DNA of 64,000 nucleotides from Parapedobacter koreensis (GTDB lineage Bacteria; Bacteroidota; Bacteroidia; Sphingobacteriales; Sphingobacteriaceae): the NCBI RefSeq assembly GCF_900109365.1, contig NZ_FNZR01000006.1, positions 62,001 to 126,000 of the forward strand, read 5' to 3'. Shown piece after piece: positions 1-8,919 of the stretch. The position numbers were made by a program, and so were the translations under genes. How positions within the stretch are numbered: the stretch's first letter is position 1; each line of letters opens with the position of its first letter. The notes beneath the pieces were generated by a model. The model ran no database searches, was not told the origin of the DNA, and saw only the letters and a program-made list of their open reading frames with translations.

Positions 1-223
1 ACGCAAATTTGTGGAGCAAATGTAATGAAACCATCATGATTTTGCAAAAGCTCACAGCAATGGATAAATCATGATAGCTTCATTGCCTTTAAAAAACAAC
101 TTATGCTAATGAAAATAATCATTTTTGAGGCAAAGTTTTGTAAGCGTTCATTTGGAAAATCGCAATATCTTCTTGTTACTTCTCCCTTATTCCTTAATTT
201 TACCTTGCCAAAACAGATAGTGT
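1..223. other. AT-rich leader upstream of dnaG
   Basis: No gene is visible here. The stretch is AT-rich and should hold the promoter of the dnaG run, but I see no clean TAnnTTTG box. The 8-bp palindrome ATCATGAT occurs twice, at 33-40 and 68-75, 35 bp apart; its meaning is unknown. Confidence 0.4.
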
Positions 224-2164
224 GTGATTAAGCAAGAGGTTATCGATAAAATAATAGATGCTGCCCGGATTGAAGAGGTAGTGGGCGATTTCGTGGATTT
301 GAAGAAGCGCGGTACGTCACTTATTGGTTTGTGCCCATTCCATAACGAGAAAACCCCGTCCTTCAATGTATCGGTGAGCAAAGGTATTTACAAATGTTTC
401 GGCTGTGGAGCTGGGGGAGACTCCGTAAGGTTCGTCATGGAACACGAGAAGTACTCTTATCCGGAAGCCCTCAAGTACCTCGCGCAGAAATACCACATTG
501 AAGTAGAAGAGTCCGAGCGGACGCCCGAGCAGCTTATCGCACAAAATAAGCGCGAAAGCCTGTTTATTGTGACCAATTGGGCGGGCAAGTTTTTTAAAGA
601 GACCCTGTGGGATACGGAAGAAGGCCGGGCGATAGGCCTCAATTACTTCAAAGAGCGCGGCTATCGGGAAGATATTATCCAGAAGTTTGAACTCGGCTAT
701 TCGCCGGAAGCGTGGACGGCGCTCTATACCAAGGCCAGGGCGGAAGGATATAATGACGAATTTCTGGAGGCCACGGGATTGGTTATCCGCAAAGATGACG
801 GCAGTGTATACGACCGTTTCCGTGGGCGGGTGATGTTTCCTATCCACAACCTCACAGGAAGGATTCTGGGTTTCGGTGGCCGTACCTTGAAGACCGATAA
901 GAAAACCCCCAAATACGTCAACTCTCCCGAAAGTGAGGTCTATCACAAATCGGATGTGTTGTATGGCCTCTATTTCGCAAAAAAGCCGATTCTGGATGCC
1001 GATAATTGTTATTTGGTAGAAGGCTACGCCGATGTGCTATCCATGCACCAAGCCGGTGTGGAGAATGTCGTGGCATCGTCAGGCACCTCGCTCACCAGTG
1101 GCCAAATTCGGCTCATTGCCCGCTATACAAAAAATGTGACCATCCTTTACGATGGCGATGAAGCCGGCATTAAGGCGTCGCTGCGGGGTACCGATATGCT
1201 GCTGGAAGAAGGGCTCAATGTGAAGGTGCTGCTCTTTCCGGATGGCAATGATCCGGATTCCTATGTGCAGCGGTTTGGATCTGCTGCATTCAAAAATTAT
1301 ATCGCTGAGCACCAGCGGGATTTTATCTTTTACAAAACCCAAGTGCTCCTTCGTGACGCCGGCAACGACCCTGTAAAACGCGCGGCAGTCATCCATGACG
1401 TAGTTGATAGCATTGCATTGATTCCTGATGCCATCAAGGCATCGGTATTTGTGCGCGAGTGCAGTACACTGCTTGATATCGAGGAACGTATCCTGATAGC
1501 CGAGCTCAACAAAATCCGCATTAGTCAGGCACGGAAAGCCGACCGTAAACCCGAACCGCTGGCTACACCAGCGGATACTTCGGGGCCTTCTCCCAAGATG
1601 GCACCAATAGGCGAACCAGAAATGGGCGCTTCATCGGATGTATTGCAAGAACGAGAAATCATACGCATCCTACTCCACTATGGAGATAAACTGGCAGCCT
1701 GGGAAGTCGATAGCGACATCCCCATCGCTCCGCTGCTGCTTAGCGGGTTGAGCGATCTTTCTTTTGATGACCCCGTATGCCTGGCCGTCATCAACATCTA
1801 TAAGGATTACATTGCACATAACGAACTTCCTGAAGAACGGGTGTTTGTGGGACATGCCGATCGGCGCATTGCAGACCTGGCTGTAGACCTGCTTGCTACC
1901 AAATATAGCCTTAGCCCCAATTGGAACGATGAAAAGCGCAAGATATATGTTTCGCATGAATCAGAGCGCTTGGAAGACTTGGTATACGGCGCGATTTACC
2001 GCATTAAAAAGCGGAAAGTGGAACAACAGATTTACCGGATCAGGGAAGAGCTGAAAATAGAAACCGACTCCGCCAATATGGAATTGATGTTGGCTAATTA
2101 TCAAAAACTGAAAGATATTTCAAAATTGATAGCGGATAAATTAGGCACGATAGTCATCAAATAA
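224..2164 (+). CDS. dnaG: DNA primase DnaG
   Basis: This is bacterial DNA primase, which makes the RNA primers for chromosome replication at the fork. The 646-residue protein has the expected order: an N-terminal CHC2 zinc ribbon (Cys37, His40, Cys58, Cys61), a primase core, a Toprim domain with Glu266 in EGYADV and the Asp310/Asp312 pair in DGDEAG, and a longer variable C-terminal part that would bind the DnaB helicase. The start is GTG at 224, the first in-frame start before the conserved IKQEVIDKI segment. Its stop is one base before the yraN start, so the two are probably co-transcribed. Length is normal for the family. Confidence 0.97.
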   Translation: MIKQEVIDKIIDAARIEEVVGDFVDLKKRGTSLIGLCPFHNEKTPSFNVSVSKGIYKCFGCGAGGDSVRFVMEHEKYSYPEALKYLAQKYHIEVEESERTPEQLIAQNKRESLFIVTNWAGKFFKETLWDTEEGRAIGLNYFKERGYREDIIQKFELGYSPEAWTALYTKARAEGYNDEFLEATGLVIRKDDGSVYDRFRGRVMFPIHNLTGRILGFGGRTLKTDKKTPKYVNSPESEVYHKSDVLYGLYFAKKPILDADNCYLVEGYADVLSMHQAGVENVVASSGTSLTSGQIRLIARYTKNVTILYDGDEAGIKASLRGTDMLLEEGLNVKVLLFPDGNDPDSYVQRFGSAAFKNYIAEHQRDFIFYKTQVLLRDAGNDPVKRAAVIHDVVDSIALIPDAIKASVFVRECSTLLDIEERILIAELNKIRISQARKADRKPEPLATPADTSGPSPKMAPIGEPEMGASSDVLQEREIIRILLHYGDKLAAWEVDSDIPIAPLLLSGLSDLSFDDPVCLAVINIYKDYIAHNELPEERVFVGHADRRIADLAVDLLATKYSLSPNWNDEKRKIYVSHESERLEDLVYGAIYRIKKRKVEQQIYRIREELKIETDSANMELMLANYQKLKDISKLIADKLGTIVIK

Positions 2165-2165
2165 C

Positions 2166-2531
2166 ATGCTGACCCACCTTCAGAAAGGAAAAAATGGAGA
2201 AGATATGGCCATCCAATTGCTGAAGCGGCGGGGCTATCGCATTCGCTGCCAAAACTGGCGTCATAAAAACCTTGAGGTGGATATTGTCGCCGAGGATGGC
2301 AACATTCTCGTTTTCGTGGAGGTCAAAACCCGTACAAGCCCCGCTTATGGGATGCCTTACGAGTTTGTCGATGTCGCGAAGCAGGCCAAACTCGTACGGG
2401 CAGCCAACCACTATATCGCCACTAATCAATACGGTGGTGAAATCCGGTTTGACGTGGTATCTATCCTGTACTCCGAAGAAAACAAAACGTATGATACACG
2501 GTTGATAAAGGACGCATTTTGGCCGGATTGA
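2166..2531 (+). CDS. yraN: YraN family (UPF0102) nuclease-like protein
   Basis: A small (121 aa) protein of the UPF0102/YraN family, which has a restriction-endonuclease-like fold. The core is visible around residues 36-60, where EVDIVAEDG is followed by FVEVKTR, the spaced acidic residues and Lys of an Exo-III-like PD-(D/E)xK nuclease site. The biological role of the family is not settled; a part in DNA recombination or repair is suspected. It starts one base after dnaG stops, so it is almost certainly in the same transcript. Confidence 0.93.
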   Translation: MLTHLQKGKNGEDMAIQLLKRRGYRIRCQNWRHKNLEVDIVAEDGNILVFVEVKTRTSPAYGMPYEFVDVAKQAKLVRAANHYIATNQYGGEIRFDVVSILYSEENKTYDTRLIKDAFWPD

Positions 2532-2563
2532 ATGGAGATAAAATAATAACTAAGTTTGCAATT

Positions 2564-3622
2564 ATGAACAAATTCATTTACTGCTCCATGGTGCTGTTCG
2601 CTTTTATCGCGTCGTGCAATACGCAGAAGCAAGCATCTAAATTCCGCTTTGCTATACCCGAAGCAGGCACTGTTGTCAAAATCGGGGAATCTGTTTCATT
2701 GAAGCTGGTGTTTCCTACTGAAGTTTCATCTTTTGATTCGGTCGTATATGCTATGGATGGCGAAGTACTGGCACGGAGGACAGACAGTATCCCGGTGACG
2801 CTTGATACGGAGAAAGCCGCGTTTGGTAGCCGCACGCTGAGTGCTAAACTCTACCATGGTGGCGAAGAGCAGGTGGCCTATAGCAATATCGTGGTGGTAC
2901 CCCCTCCTCCTAAGCACTACAGCTTCAAGGTCATCAACGAATATCCCCATGATCCAAAAGCTTACACGCAAGGACTTGAGTTTGATGAAAACAATGCGCT
3001 GTATGAGAGTACCGGATATGAAAGTTCAGGCCAGAATGGCAAATCTTCATTACGGAAGGTCAATTACCAGAATGGCGAAATACTGCAGCGGATCGATTTG
3101 GATGAGCGTTATTTTGGCGAAGGGCTTACCCTTGCCGGAGACAAAATCGTTCAGCTGACCTGGCGCGAAAAGGTGGGCTTCGTGTACAATAAAAATACCT
3201 TTGCCAAAATCGGGGAGTTTTCATACGGGCAAAGCCCGGAGGGCTGGGGACTATGCTATGACGGCAAGCGCTTCATCAAGTCAGATGGAACCAGCCGCCT
3301 CTATTTCCTTAACAAAGACACTTACGCCGAGGAAGGTTTTATTGATGTATATAATGATAAAGGGCCTGTAGATAGTATCAATGAATTGGAGTATATCAAT
3401 GGCAAGGTATATGCCAATGTATATACAAAGGACATTATCGTAATCATCGATCCGCAGACGGGAGGCATTGAAGGCGAAATCAACCTTATCGGTATCTACC
3501 CTGATAAAAAAGATTTTAATAACGAGCTCAATGGTATCGCTTACGATCGGCAGGGTGATCGGCTTTTTATTACCGGCAAGTTGTGGAGCAAGCTGTATCA
3601 TATTGAGTTAGTAGAACGCTAA
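2564..3622 (+). CDS. Glutaminyl-peptide cyclotransferase lipoprotein
   Basis: Predicted glutamine cyclotransferase of the plant/bacterial five-bladed propeller type (PF05096), which converts N-terminal glutamine of peptides to pyroglutamate. The ATG at 2564 is chosen because it opens a lipoprotein signal (hydrophobic run ending FAFIASC), so the protein should be anchored to a membrane after export. Residues about 20-100 form a beta-rich extension; the cyclotransferase domain follows, with the family features YTQGLEF, STGYESSG, GEGLT and a C-terminal ELNGIAYD segment. The frame is open upstream to 2519 inside yraN, but that extension would bury the signal peptide. It lies 32 bp after yraN and 10 bp before trkH. 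Confidence 0.9.
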   Translation: MNKFIYCSMVLFAFIASCNTQKQASKFRFAIPEAGTVVKIGESVSLKLVFPTEVSSFDSVVYAMDGEVLARRTDSIPVTLDTEKAAFGSRTLSAKLYHGGEEQVAYSNIVVVPPPPKHYSFKVINEYPHDPKAYTQGLEFDENNALYESTGYESSGQNGKSSLRKVNYQNGEILQRIDLDERYFGEGLTLAGDKIVQLTWREKVGFVYNKNTFAKIGEFSYGQSPEGWGLCYDGKRFIKSDGTSRLYFLNKDTYAEEGFIDVYNDKGPVDSINELEYINGKVYANVYTKDIIVIIDPQTGGIEGEINLIGIYPDKKDFNNELNGIAYDRQGDRLFITGKLWSKLYHIELVER

Positions 3623-3632
3623 CAATGGCGAC

Positions 3633-5411
3633 ATGCTAAGCAGTGTCAAGTACATTGTCAAATACCGGGAAAAAACGGTAGACCGGGTGATGTTGTATAT
3701 CAGTTTGCTCTGTGCGCTGGCGGTACTTTTCCATTTGGGCTACAATACCGACAAGGCGACCGCCCAACAGTTTGCACGGATCACGACCTGGCTGTTTTAT
3801 GGCTTGGCTGTATTAAGCGCCCTGCGTACAGCGTTATCCATTTGGGTAGCAAAGCGTATAGCGCCAGCACATTATGGCGGGGCTATCCTGCTGTTGTATT
3901 TTGTGGTGGTCGTGTTGGCAAGACAAACCGGGCTAGGCGTGTTGTCGTTTTTGCAACAAGCGGAATGGCTGTATTTTGGGATCTTGATTGTATTTCTCAC
4001 CGAGCTATCCAAGAGCAGCCTCTTTTTTGACAATTTCTACTTCAATCCTACAATTCTCTTCGTCATCAGTTTCTTGGCGCTTATCTTTATCGGTGCACTG
4101 CTGCTCATGCTACCCCGCACCACGCCGGGCCAACCCTTGAATTTTGTTGATGCCTTATTTATGGCCACAAGCGGTGTGTGCATCACCGGGCTTTCGGTCA
4201 TTGATGTCGCCACCAGGCTTACCGGGTTCGGGCAGATGGTGTTGCTGGTACTTATCCAATTGGGTGGATTGGGTATCATGACCTTTACCGGCTTCTTCGG
4301 CTATTTTTTTTCAGGTGGGTTTTCCTATAAAAACCAACTCATGTACAGTGAAATCCTTGGTGACAATAAGGTGGGGTCGGTCATTAATACGTTGTTCAAG
4401 ATCATCTTTATCACACTTTTTTTTGAGGCCGTCGGTGCGGTATTGATTTATTTCAGCGTAGAAGCCAGTGATTTCAGGTCGCATGGGGATCGCCTGTTTT
4501 TTGCCGTATTTCATGCTGTATCTGCATTTTGTAATGCGGGGTTCTCCACGATGGCAGAGGGGATGTACCATCCGATCCTTCGGTTCAATTACAATTTGCA
4601 GCTCATCATCGCCCTGTTGTTTATCATGGGGGGTCTCGGCTTTGCCATTGTATTGAATACTTATACATTTATTAAGCGGTGGTCCATTAATGTCTTTAGG
4701 CGGATTTTTTATGGCCGGTCGTTTGTGTACCGGGCTTGGGTGATCAGTTTCAATTCGCGGTTGATTGCATGGGCCACCGGCATACTGATTGTCTTCGGTA
4801 CGTTGGCCATTTTCCTGTTGGAGTATGACCATACACTTGCCGAGCATGAAGGCATATGGGCGAAATGGGTGTCGGCATTCTTTACCGCTACGTCTTCCCG
4901 AACTGCAGGATTTACGATTTCATCGATGCCGGGTTTTACGTTTCCTACCCTTATGCTTATCATGTTGCTGATGTGGATAGGCGCATCCCCGGGATCTACG
5001 GGCGGCGGTATCAAGACCACTACCTTTGCTATCGCATTCTTGAATATCATCAGCTTGGCGAGGGGGAAGGATGATTTGGAGCTTTTTAAACGGAAGATTT
5101 CAAACGATACGGTCAACAAAGCGTTTGCCATCATCATGTTATCTTTGTTGGCTATGGGAGTTTCCGTTTTTGCACTCACGATTACCGATGGCGACAAGAG
5201 TTTACTGGACATCGCCTTTGAGTGCTTTTCGGCGTATGCAACCTGTGGGCTTAGCCTGGGAATCACACCGCACCTTAGTGATGGCGGCAAAGTGATTATT
5301 ACCTTTACGATGTTTATCGGACGGGTAGGGATGCTGACGTTGCTTGTGGCATTGATCAAGAACACTAAAAATAGAAACATTACCTATCCGCAGGAAAAGG
5401 TCTTGTTTTAG
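3633..5411 (+). CDS. trkH: Potassium uptake channel subunit, TrkH/KtrB family
   Basis: Integral membrane K+ (or Na+/K+) translocating subunit of the Trk/Ktr superfamily. The 592-residue protein has an extra N-terminal hydrophobic region of about 115 residues ahead of the four-fold M1-P-M2 core. The four selectivity loops are recognisable, each with its filter glycine: CITGLS, CNAGFS, RTAGFT and TCGLS. A long cytoplasmic segment with GSTGGGIKTTT, typical of the intramembrane gate loop region, sits before the last repeat. It is followed 17 bp later by its cytosolic regulatory partner trkA, so the two form a complete Trk/Ktr uptake system. Confidence 0.95.
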   Translation: MLSSVKYIVKYREKTVDRVMLYISLLCALAVLFHLGYNTDKATAQQFARITTWLFYGLAVLSALRTALSIWVAKRIAPAHYGGAILLLYFVVVVLARQTGLGVLSFLQQAEWLYFGILIVFLTELSKSSLFFDNFYFNPTILFVISFLALIFIGALLLMLPRTTPGQPLNFVDALFMATSGVCITGLSVIDVATRLTGFGQMVLLVLIQLGGLGIMTFTGFFGYFFSGGFSYKNQLMYSEILGDNKVGSVINTLFKIIFITLFFEAVGAVLIYFSVEASDFRSHGDRLFFAVFHAVSAFCNAGFSTMAEGMYHPILRFNYNLQLIIALLFIMGGLGFAIVLNTYTFIKRWSINVFRRIFYGRSFVYRAWVISFNSRLIAWATGILIVFGTLAIFLLEYDHTLAEHEGIWAKWVSAFFTATSSRTAGFTISSMPGFTFPTLMLIMLLMWIGASPGSTGGGIKTTTFAIAFLNIISLARGKDDLELFKRKISNDTVNKAFAIIMLSLLAMGVSVFALTITDGDKSLLDIAFECFSAYATCGLSLGITPHLSDGGKVIITFTMFIGRVGMLTLLVALIKNTKNRNITYPQEKVLF

Positions 5412-5428
5412 GGAGAAAGCTGCTGATT

Positions 5429-6115
5429 ATGAAATACATTGTTATGGGCCTGGGAAATTTTGGCAAATCATTGGCCATCCGGCTTACCGAATTGGGGCAT
5501 GAGGTCATCGGTGTAGACAACCACATGGCCAAAGTGGAGCAACTCAAGGAAAAAATCACGCACACCGTATGCATGGATAGCACCGATATCGACGCGGTGA
5601 GTGCCTTGCCATTGAAAGATGCCCATGCGGTGATCGTGGCCATTGGCGAAGATGAAGGGGCCTCGCTGTTGACTACGGCATTGCTGAAGCAACTGCCGGT
5701 GAAGCGCATCATTGGCCGGATCGTGTCAGACCTGCAGCGGACGGTGCTGGAGGCGATGGATATTGACGAATACATTATGCCGGAAGAAGAATCGGCCGAT
5801 CGATTGGCTATGCGCCTGGACAACATTGACATCGTAGATTCTTTCAAAGTATCGGATAGATACAGCATTATTGAGACCAAGGTACCTAATAAGTATGTGG
5901 GGATGACCTTGAAAGAGGCCAACCTGACCAACAAATATAAGGTCATCGTACTGACGACCATTAAATCTACCGAGGCACTGAAAAACGGCAAACCCAAGAT
6001 CAATAAAGAGGCGACGGGTATTGCTCATTCAGATACGGTATTGGAGGCAAATGACATCCTGGTACTATTCGGCGAGCTCAAGGATATCAACCGCTTGATC
6101 CAGAAGGGAGATTAG
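5429..6115 (+). CDS. trkA: Trk/Ktr potassium transport regulator, TrkA/KtrA family
   Basis: Cytosolic RCK protein that binds nucleotide and gates the TrkH/KtrB channel encoded just upstream. At 228 residues it is the single-RCK (KtrA-like) form. The N-terminal Rossmann domain opens with GLGNFGKSLA (GxGxxG) and ends its second strand with the acidic VDN; an RCK_C domain follows at about 135-228 (FKVSDRYSIIETKVP onward). The spacing of 17 bp from trkH supports one transcript. It ends only 9 bp from the stop of the convergent DUF4256 gene. Confidence 0.95.
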   Translation: MKYIVMGLGNFGKSLAIRLTELGHEVIGVDNHMAKVEQLKEKITHTVCMDSTDIDAVSALPLKDAHAVIVAIGEDEGASLLTTALLKQLPVKRIIGRIVSDLQRTVLEAMDIDEYIMPEEESADRLAMRLDNIDIVDSFKVSDRYSIIETKVPNKYVGMTLKEANLTNKYKVIVLTTIKSTEALKNGKPKINKEATGIAHSDTVLEANDILVLFGELKDINRLIQKGD

Positions 6116-6124
6116 TGGGCTAGC

Positions 6125-6700
6125 CTAAACCCGCAACACCCCGCGAAACCCCCTGGCGGCGTAGTAAGAGTCTGCCCCATTATGGTACGTGAAAACCTGG
6201 TTGTAGCGGCGGTCACAGAAGATAGCCCCGCCGAGTTTTCTTACATTGGCGGGCGTTTTTATCCAGCTTGATGTCTTTGTGTCGAATTTGCCCAATTGCT
6301 GTAGGGTGCGGTATTGTTCTTCCGTTAGCAATTCGATGCCCATGTCTGCTGCCATATCCATGGCGCTATTGGCCGGTTTATGCATTTTGCGTGCATCCAG
6401 CGCTTCACGGTCATAGCAGATGCTTCTGCGGCCCTTAGGGCTTTCGGCAGCGCAATCAACGAAAAGATACTCCCCGGTCTTTTGGTCATAACCAACGACA
6501 TCCGGTTCGCCCTCCGTTTTTTCCATTTCGCTGAGCGACCATAGTTTTTCAGCGTCTGTCTCCAGCTTTGCTTGTACATCCGCCCATTCAATACCTTGGT
6601 GGCGGGGTTTATTTTTCTCAAAACGCGCTTTCAACACGCCTAATAGCTCTTCGCGGTGTGCGGGCGGCAGTTCCTTTTTATTGTACTTCATATTGTTCAT
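6125..6700 (-). CDS. DUF4256 domain protein
   Basis: A 191-residue soluble protein matching the DUF4256 family along its whole length; the family has no assigned function. Recognisable stretches are an N-terminal helix pair with LKARFEKN, the segment GEPDVVGYD, FVDCAAESPKGRRS, and the C-terminal FCDRRYNQVF followed by a tyrosine-rich end. It is the last gene of a leftward operon, 13 bp after the DoxX-like gene, and so is likely expressed with the ECF sigma factor and YCII protein upstream. No export signal or metal motif is evident. Confidence 0.85.
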   Translation of the reverse strand: MNNMKYNKKELPPAHREELLGVLKARFEKNKPRHQGIEWADVQAKLETDAEKLWSLSEMEKTEGEPDVVGYDQKTGEYLFVDCAAESPKGRRSICYDREALDARKMHKPANSAMDMAADMGIELLTEEQYRTLQQLGKFDTKTSSWIKTPANVRKLGGAIFCDRRYNQVFTYHNGADSYYAARGFRGVLRV

Positions 6701-6713
6701 GTTTACCTCATTG

Positions 6714-7121
6714 CTATTGGATCACTGGGCGGGTTTTCCGGCTTTCCGGTCTGAAATACCACGATGCCACCGTCAGGGCCAGCAACAATGATGGACCGAA
6801 TAGCTCGTTTGCCGGACTGCCCGATACGATATGCGAAAATATCGCTCCAGACATAGCAAGGAAAAAGCCTGCGTAAGCCCATTCTTTCAATAAGGCAAAT
6901 TTAGGGATAAGTACCGCTACAACCCCCAAAATTTTCCACATACCGAGTATGGTCAGCAAGTAAGGTGGATAACCCAAATTTCTCATTACAGCCACCTCTT
7001 CATCCGTTTTTAGGAGCTGTACGATTCCCGTTGAAAGCATTCCCAATGCCAGCCAAACGGTAGCAATCCAATACGTGATTTTTCCTGCTCTGCCCACAGG
7101 TTGGTTTTGTGTTGTCGTCAT
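6714..7121 (-). CDS. DoxX-like small membrane protein
   Basis: A 135-residue inner-membrane protein with about four hydrophobic segments (roughly residues 15-35, 55-75, 80-98 and 105-122), matching the DoxX/DoxX-like family. The conserved loop MRNLGYPPYLL and GMWKILGVV are typical of Bacteroidota DoxX-like proteins. The start overlaps the stop of the sigma factor gene by 4 bp, so translation is probably coupled. Family members are linked to thiosulfate oxidation or to oxidative stress, but no reaction can be assigned here. Confidence 0.82.
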   Translation of the reverse strand: MTTTQNQPVGRAGKITYWIATVWLALGMLSTGIVQLLKTDEEVAVMRNLGYPPYLLTILGMWKILGVVAVLIPKFALLKEWAYAGFFLAMSGAIFSHIVSGSPANELFGPSLLLALTVASWYFRPESRKTRPVIQ

Positions 7122-8353
7122 GTCTGCATTCGTTTTAAAATGATTTTCTTTTCCGTATCGGTTTTTGCAAGGGCTAATGCACGTTGAAAATTTTCGGTTG
7201 CCTTTTTGTTATCCACATCTTTGTAAAGTTCGCCAAGTAAAACAAAGTAAAAATGATTGTTGGCAAGGTTTAGTTTCTTTGCTTCCCGTAATGCCTCTTC
7301 TTTTCCATTTGCTTTGTATAATGCATACGTGCGGTTGAGTGCGACGGCAGGCGAATAATTGACCAGGAGCAATTGATTATAGAGTTGCAGCACTTCTTCC
7401 CATTTTTCGTTGGTATCCGCTTTGGTGCAGTGGCAGTAGGCGATTTTAGCTTCAAGATGGTATGAAGTGATTTCATCCCCCGCTGCCGAACAATGGAGAA
7501 AATACATCCCTTGACGGATGAGGTCGTTGTCCCAATCGCTTTCATCCTGATTTTCATACAGCACAAAATCCGCTTCATCGGTTTGTCGTGCCTTGAACCG
7601 CGATGCATGAAAACACATCAGTGCCATGAGTGCATTTGTTTTAGGCATGTTGGTGTGTTCGTTTTCAATCAGTAAGACACCCAATCGCATGGCCTCATAG
7701 CACAATTCTTTCCGCAAAATTTGATTTTGCGTTTTGGAATAATATCCCTCGTTGAAAAGCAGGTAGATAATGTGCAGTGCATTGTCCAGGCGGTCGCTGA
7801 TTTCGCTGTCAGGCGGAAACTCCATGTTGATTTTTTCCGTCCGCAATCTTTCTTTTGCCCTGAATAGCCTTTTGTTGATGGCTTCTTTATTAGTGAGAAA
7901 TGCCTCGGCGATCTCCTCAATACGGAAACCACACAATATTCGCAATGCCAAGCTTATTTGTGCTTCGCTTGCAATGGCCGCATTGCAGACGGCAAAGAGC
8001 ATTTGCAATTGGCTATCTTTGATGTGCCGCGTTGAAAAAGTTACGTCAGCCATTTCTATTGCAGTTTCCTGTCCGGTTTGCAACTGCGGGATGACCTTGT
8101 CTGTTAAGATTTTATTCCTTCGGAAGTGATGAAGTGTCTTTTGCTTGGCAACGGTATAAAGCCATGCAACGGGATTCGGCGGGATTCCTTTCTGATTCCA
8201 GGATTCAGTAGCCGTCAAAAATGTTTCGCTGACGATGTCTTCCGCCGTTTCTATGTATTGCAGGCCATACCGTTTGCTGATCACGGCAACCATTTTAGCG
8301 AATTCCTCGCGGAACAAGGTGGATATAATTCCGGCTTCGTTGCTCATCATCAA
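7118..8353 (-). CDS. ECF sigma factor with long C-terminal tail (ECF42-like)
   Basis: An RNA polymerase sigma-70 family ECF factor. Residues about 10-75 hold region 2 (ETAEDIVSETFLTATESW, then NPVAWLYTVAKQKTLHHFRR) and about 105-170 region 4 (LRILCGFRIEEIAEAF). Instead of ending near 190 residues it carries some 220 more, with helical TPR-like repeats near the end (NRTYALYKANGKEEALREAKKL is part of one). This layout, together with a DGPF protein gene immediately upstream, fits the ECF42 group, where the tail is thought to replace an anti-sigma factor as the controlling part. The start is ambiguous among three consecutive Met codons. Confidence 0.88.
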   Translation of the reverse strand: MMMSNEAGIISTLFREEFAKMVAVISKRYGLQYIETAEDIVSETFLTATESWNQKGIPPNPVAWLYTVAKQKTLHHFRRNKILTDKVIPQLQTGQETAIEMADVTFSTRHIKDSQLQMLFAVCNAAIASEAQISLALRILCGFRIEEIAEAFLTNKEAINKRLFRAKERLRTEKINMEFPPDSEISDRLDNALHIIYLLFNEGYYSKTQNQILRKELCYEAMRLGVLLIENEHTNMPKTNALMALMCFHASRFKARQTDEADFVLYENQDESDWDNDLIRQGMYFLHCSAAGDEITSYHLEAKIAYCHCTKADTNEKWEEVLQLYNQLLLVNYSPAVALNRTYALYKANGKEEALREAKKLNLANNHFYFVLLGELYKDVDNKKATENFQRALALAKTDTEKKIILKRMQT

Positions 8354-8388
8354 ATGCGAAAACCCACTTGGAAGACCGTGGTTCTCAA

Positions 8389-8736
8389 TTAATGTTGCGC
8401 ATAGACCGGCCTGATTTCGACACTGCCACCTTGATCAATGGCTGGGCAGCCGTGGGCCAGCGTTGTGGCTTCTTCCAGGCTATCGGCCTTGATCCGCAAA
8501 AAGCCCCCCAGCATTTCACGCACTTCTACGAAGGGGCCATCGGTCACCACGCCACGTTGCTTCAGCACTTTGCCCGTGGATTCGAGCCGTGGCCCGGCGT
8601 TTACAACCTTTCCCTGCGCGGCGATATCGCCCACCCAGTCATTCCATTTTTTTCCCAGCTCCTGCATTTTTTCTGGGGTTACCTCACTGTCATCAACTTG
8701 ATAAGGGAGGCGAAAAAGAAACATAAACTCTTTCAT
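8389..8736 (-). CDS. YCII-related (DGPF) family protein
   Basis: A 115-residue YCII-related ferredoxin-like fold protein, first gene of the leftward operon. It contains the hallmark TDGPF followed by VEVREMLGGFLRI (residues about 69-86), the DGPF motif found in proteins co-encoded with ECF41/ECF42 sigma factors. Known relatives of the wider YciI superfamily include dehydrochlorinase-like and uncharacterised proteins, so the reaction is unknown. The gap to the sigma factor is 35 bp. It is likely a target as well as a neighbour of that sigma factor, but no promoter motif confirms it. Confidence 0.88.
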   Translation of the reverse strand: MKEFMFLFRLPYQVDDSEVTPEKMQELGKKWNDWVGDIAAQGKVVNAGPRLESTGKVLKQRGVVTDGPFVEVREMLGGFLRIKADSLEEATTLAHGCPAIDQGGSVEIRPVYAQH

Positions 8737-8852
8737 GGCTTTGATGTTAAGTTATTGAATTACGAATTACATGACTATAAGGATCGAGTCAGCCAACATT
8801 GGACAAGTTCGGAAAAATATTTTTTTTAAGTAGCACTTTCTTCCAGCAATGG

Positions 8853-8879
8853 TTTGAATGCAAAGGTTTATTATATTTG
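8853..8879 (+). promoter_or_regulatory. Promoter-like boxes before the L,D-transpeptidase gene
   Basis: TATATTTG at 8872-8879 matches the Bacteroidota -7 box TAnnTTTG, with TTTG at 8853-8856 upstream. The 15-nt spacing is a little short. The boxes sit 40 bp before the ATG at 8920. Confidence 0.4.
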
Positions 8880-8919
8880 GTGGAATGCACATTAGGATGT
8901 TAAATTATTATTCAACCAT

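Noticed and set aside
317-946. Long antisense frame inside dnaG
   Set aside because: Lies wholly opposite the conserved primase core, has no family likeness or start signal; a shadow of the real gene.
4709-5380. 223-codon antisense frame inside trkH
   Set aside because: Opposite a clear transporter gene, with no recognisable domain.
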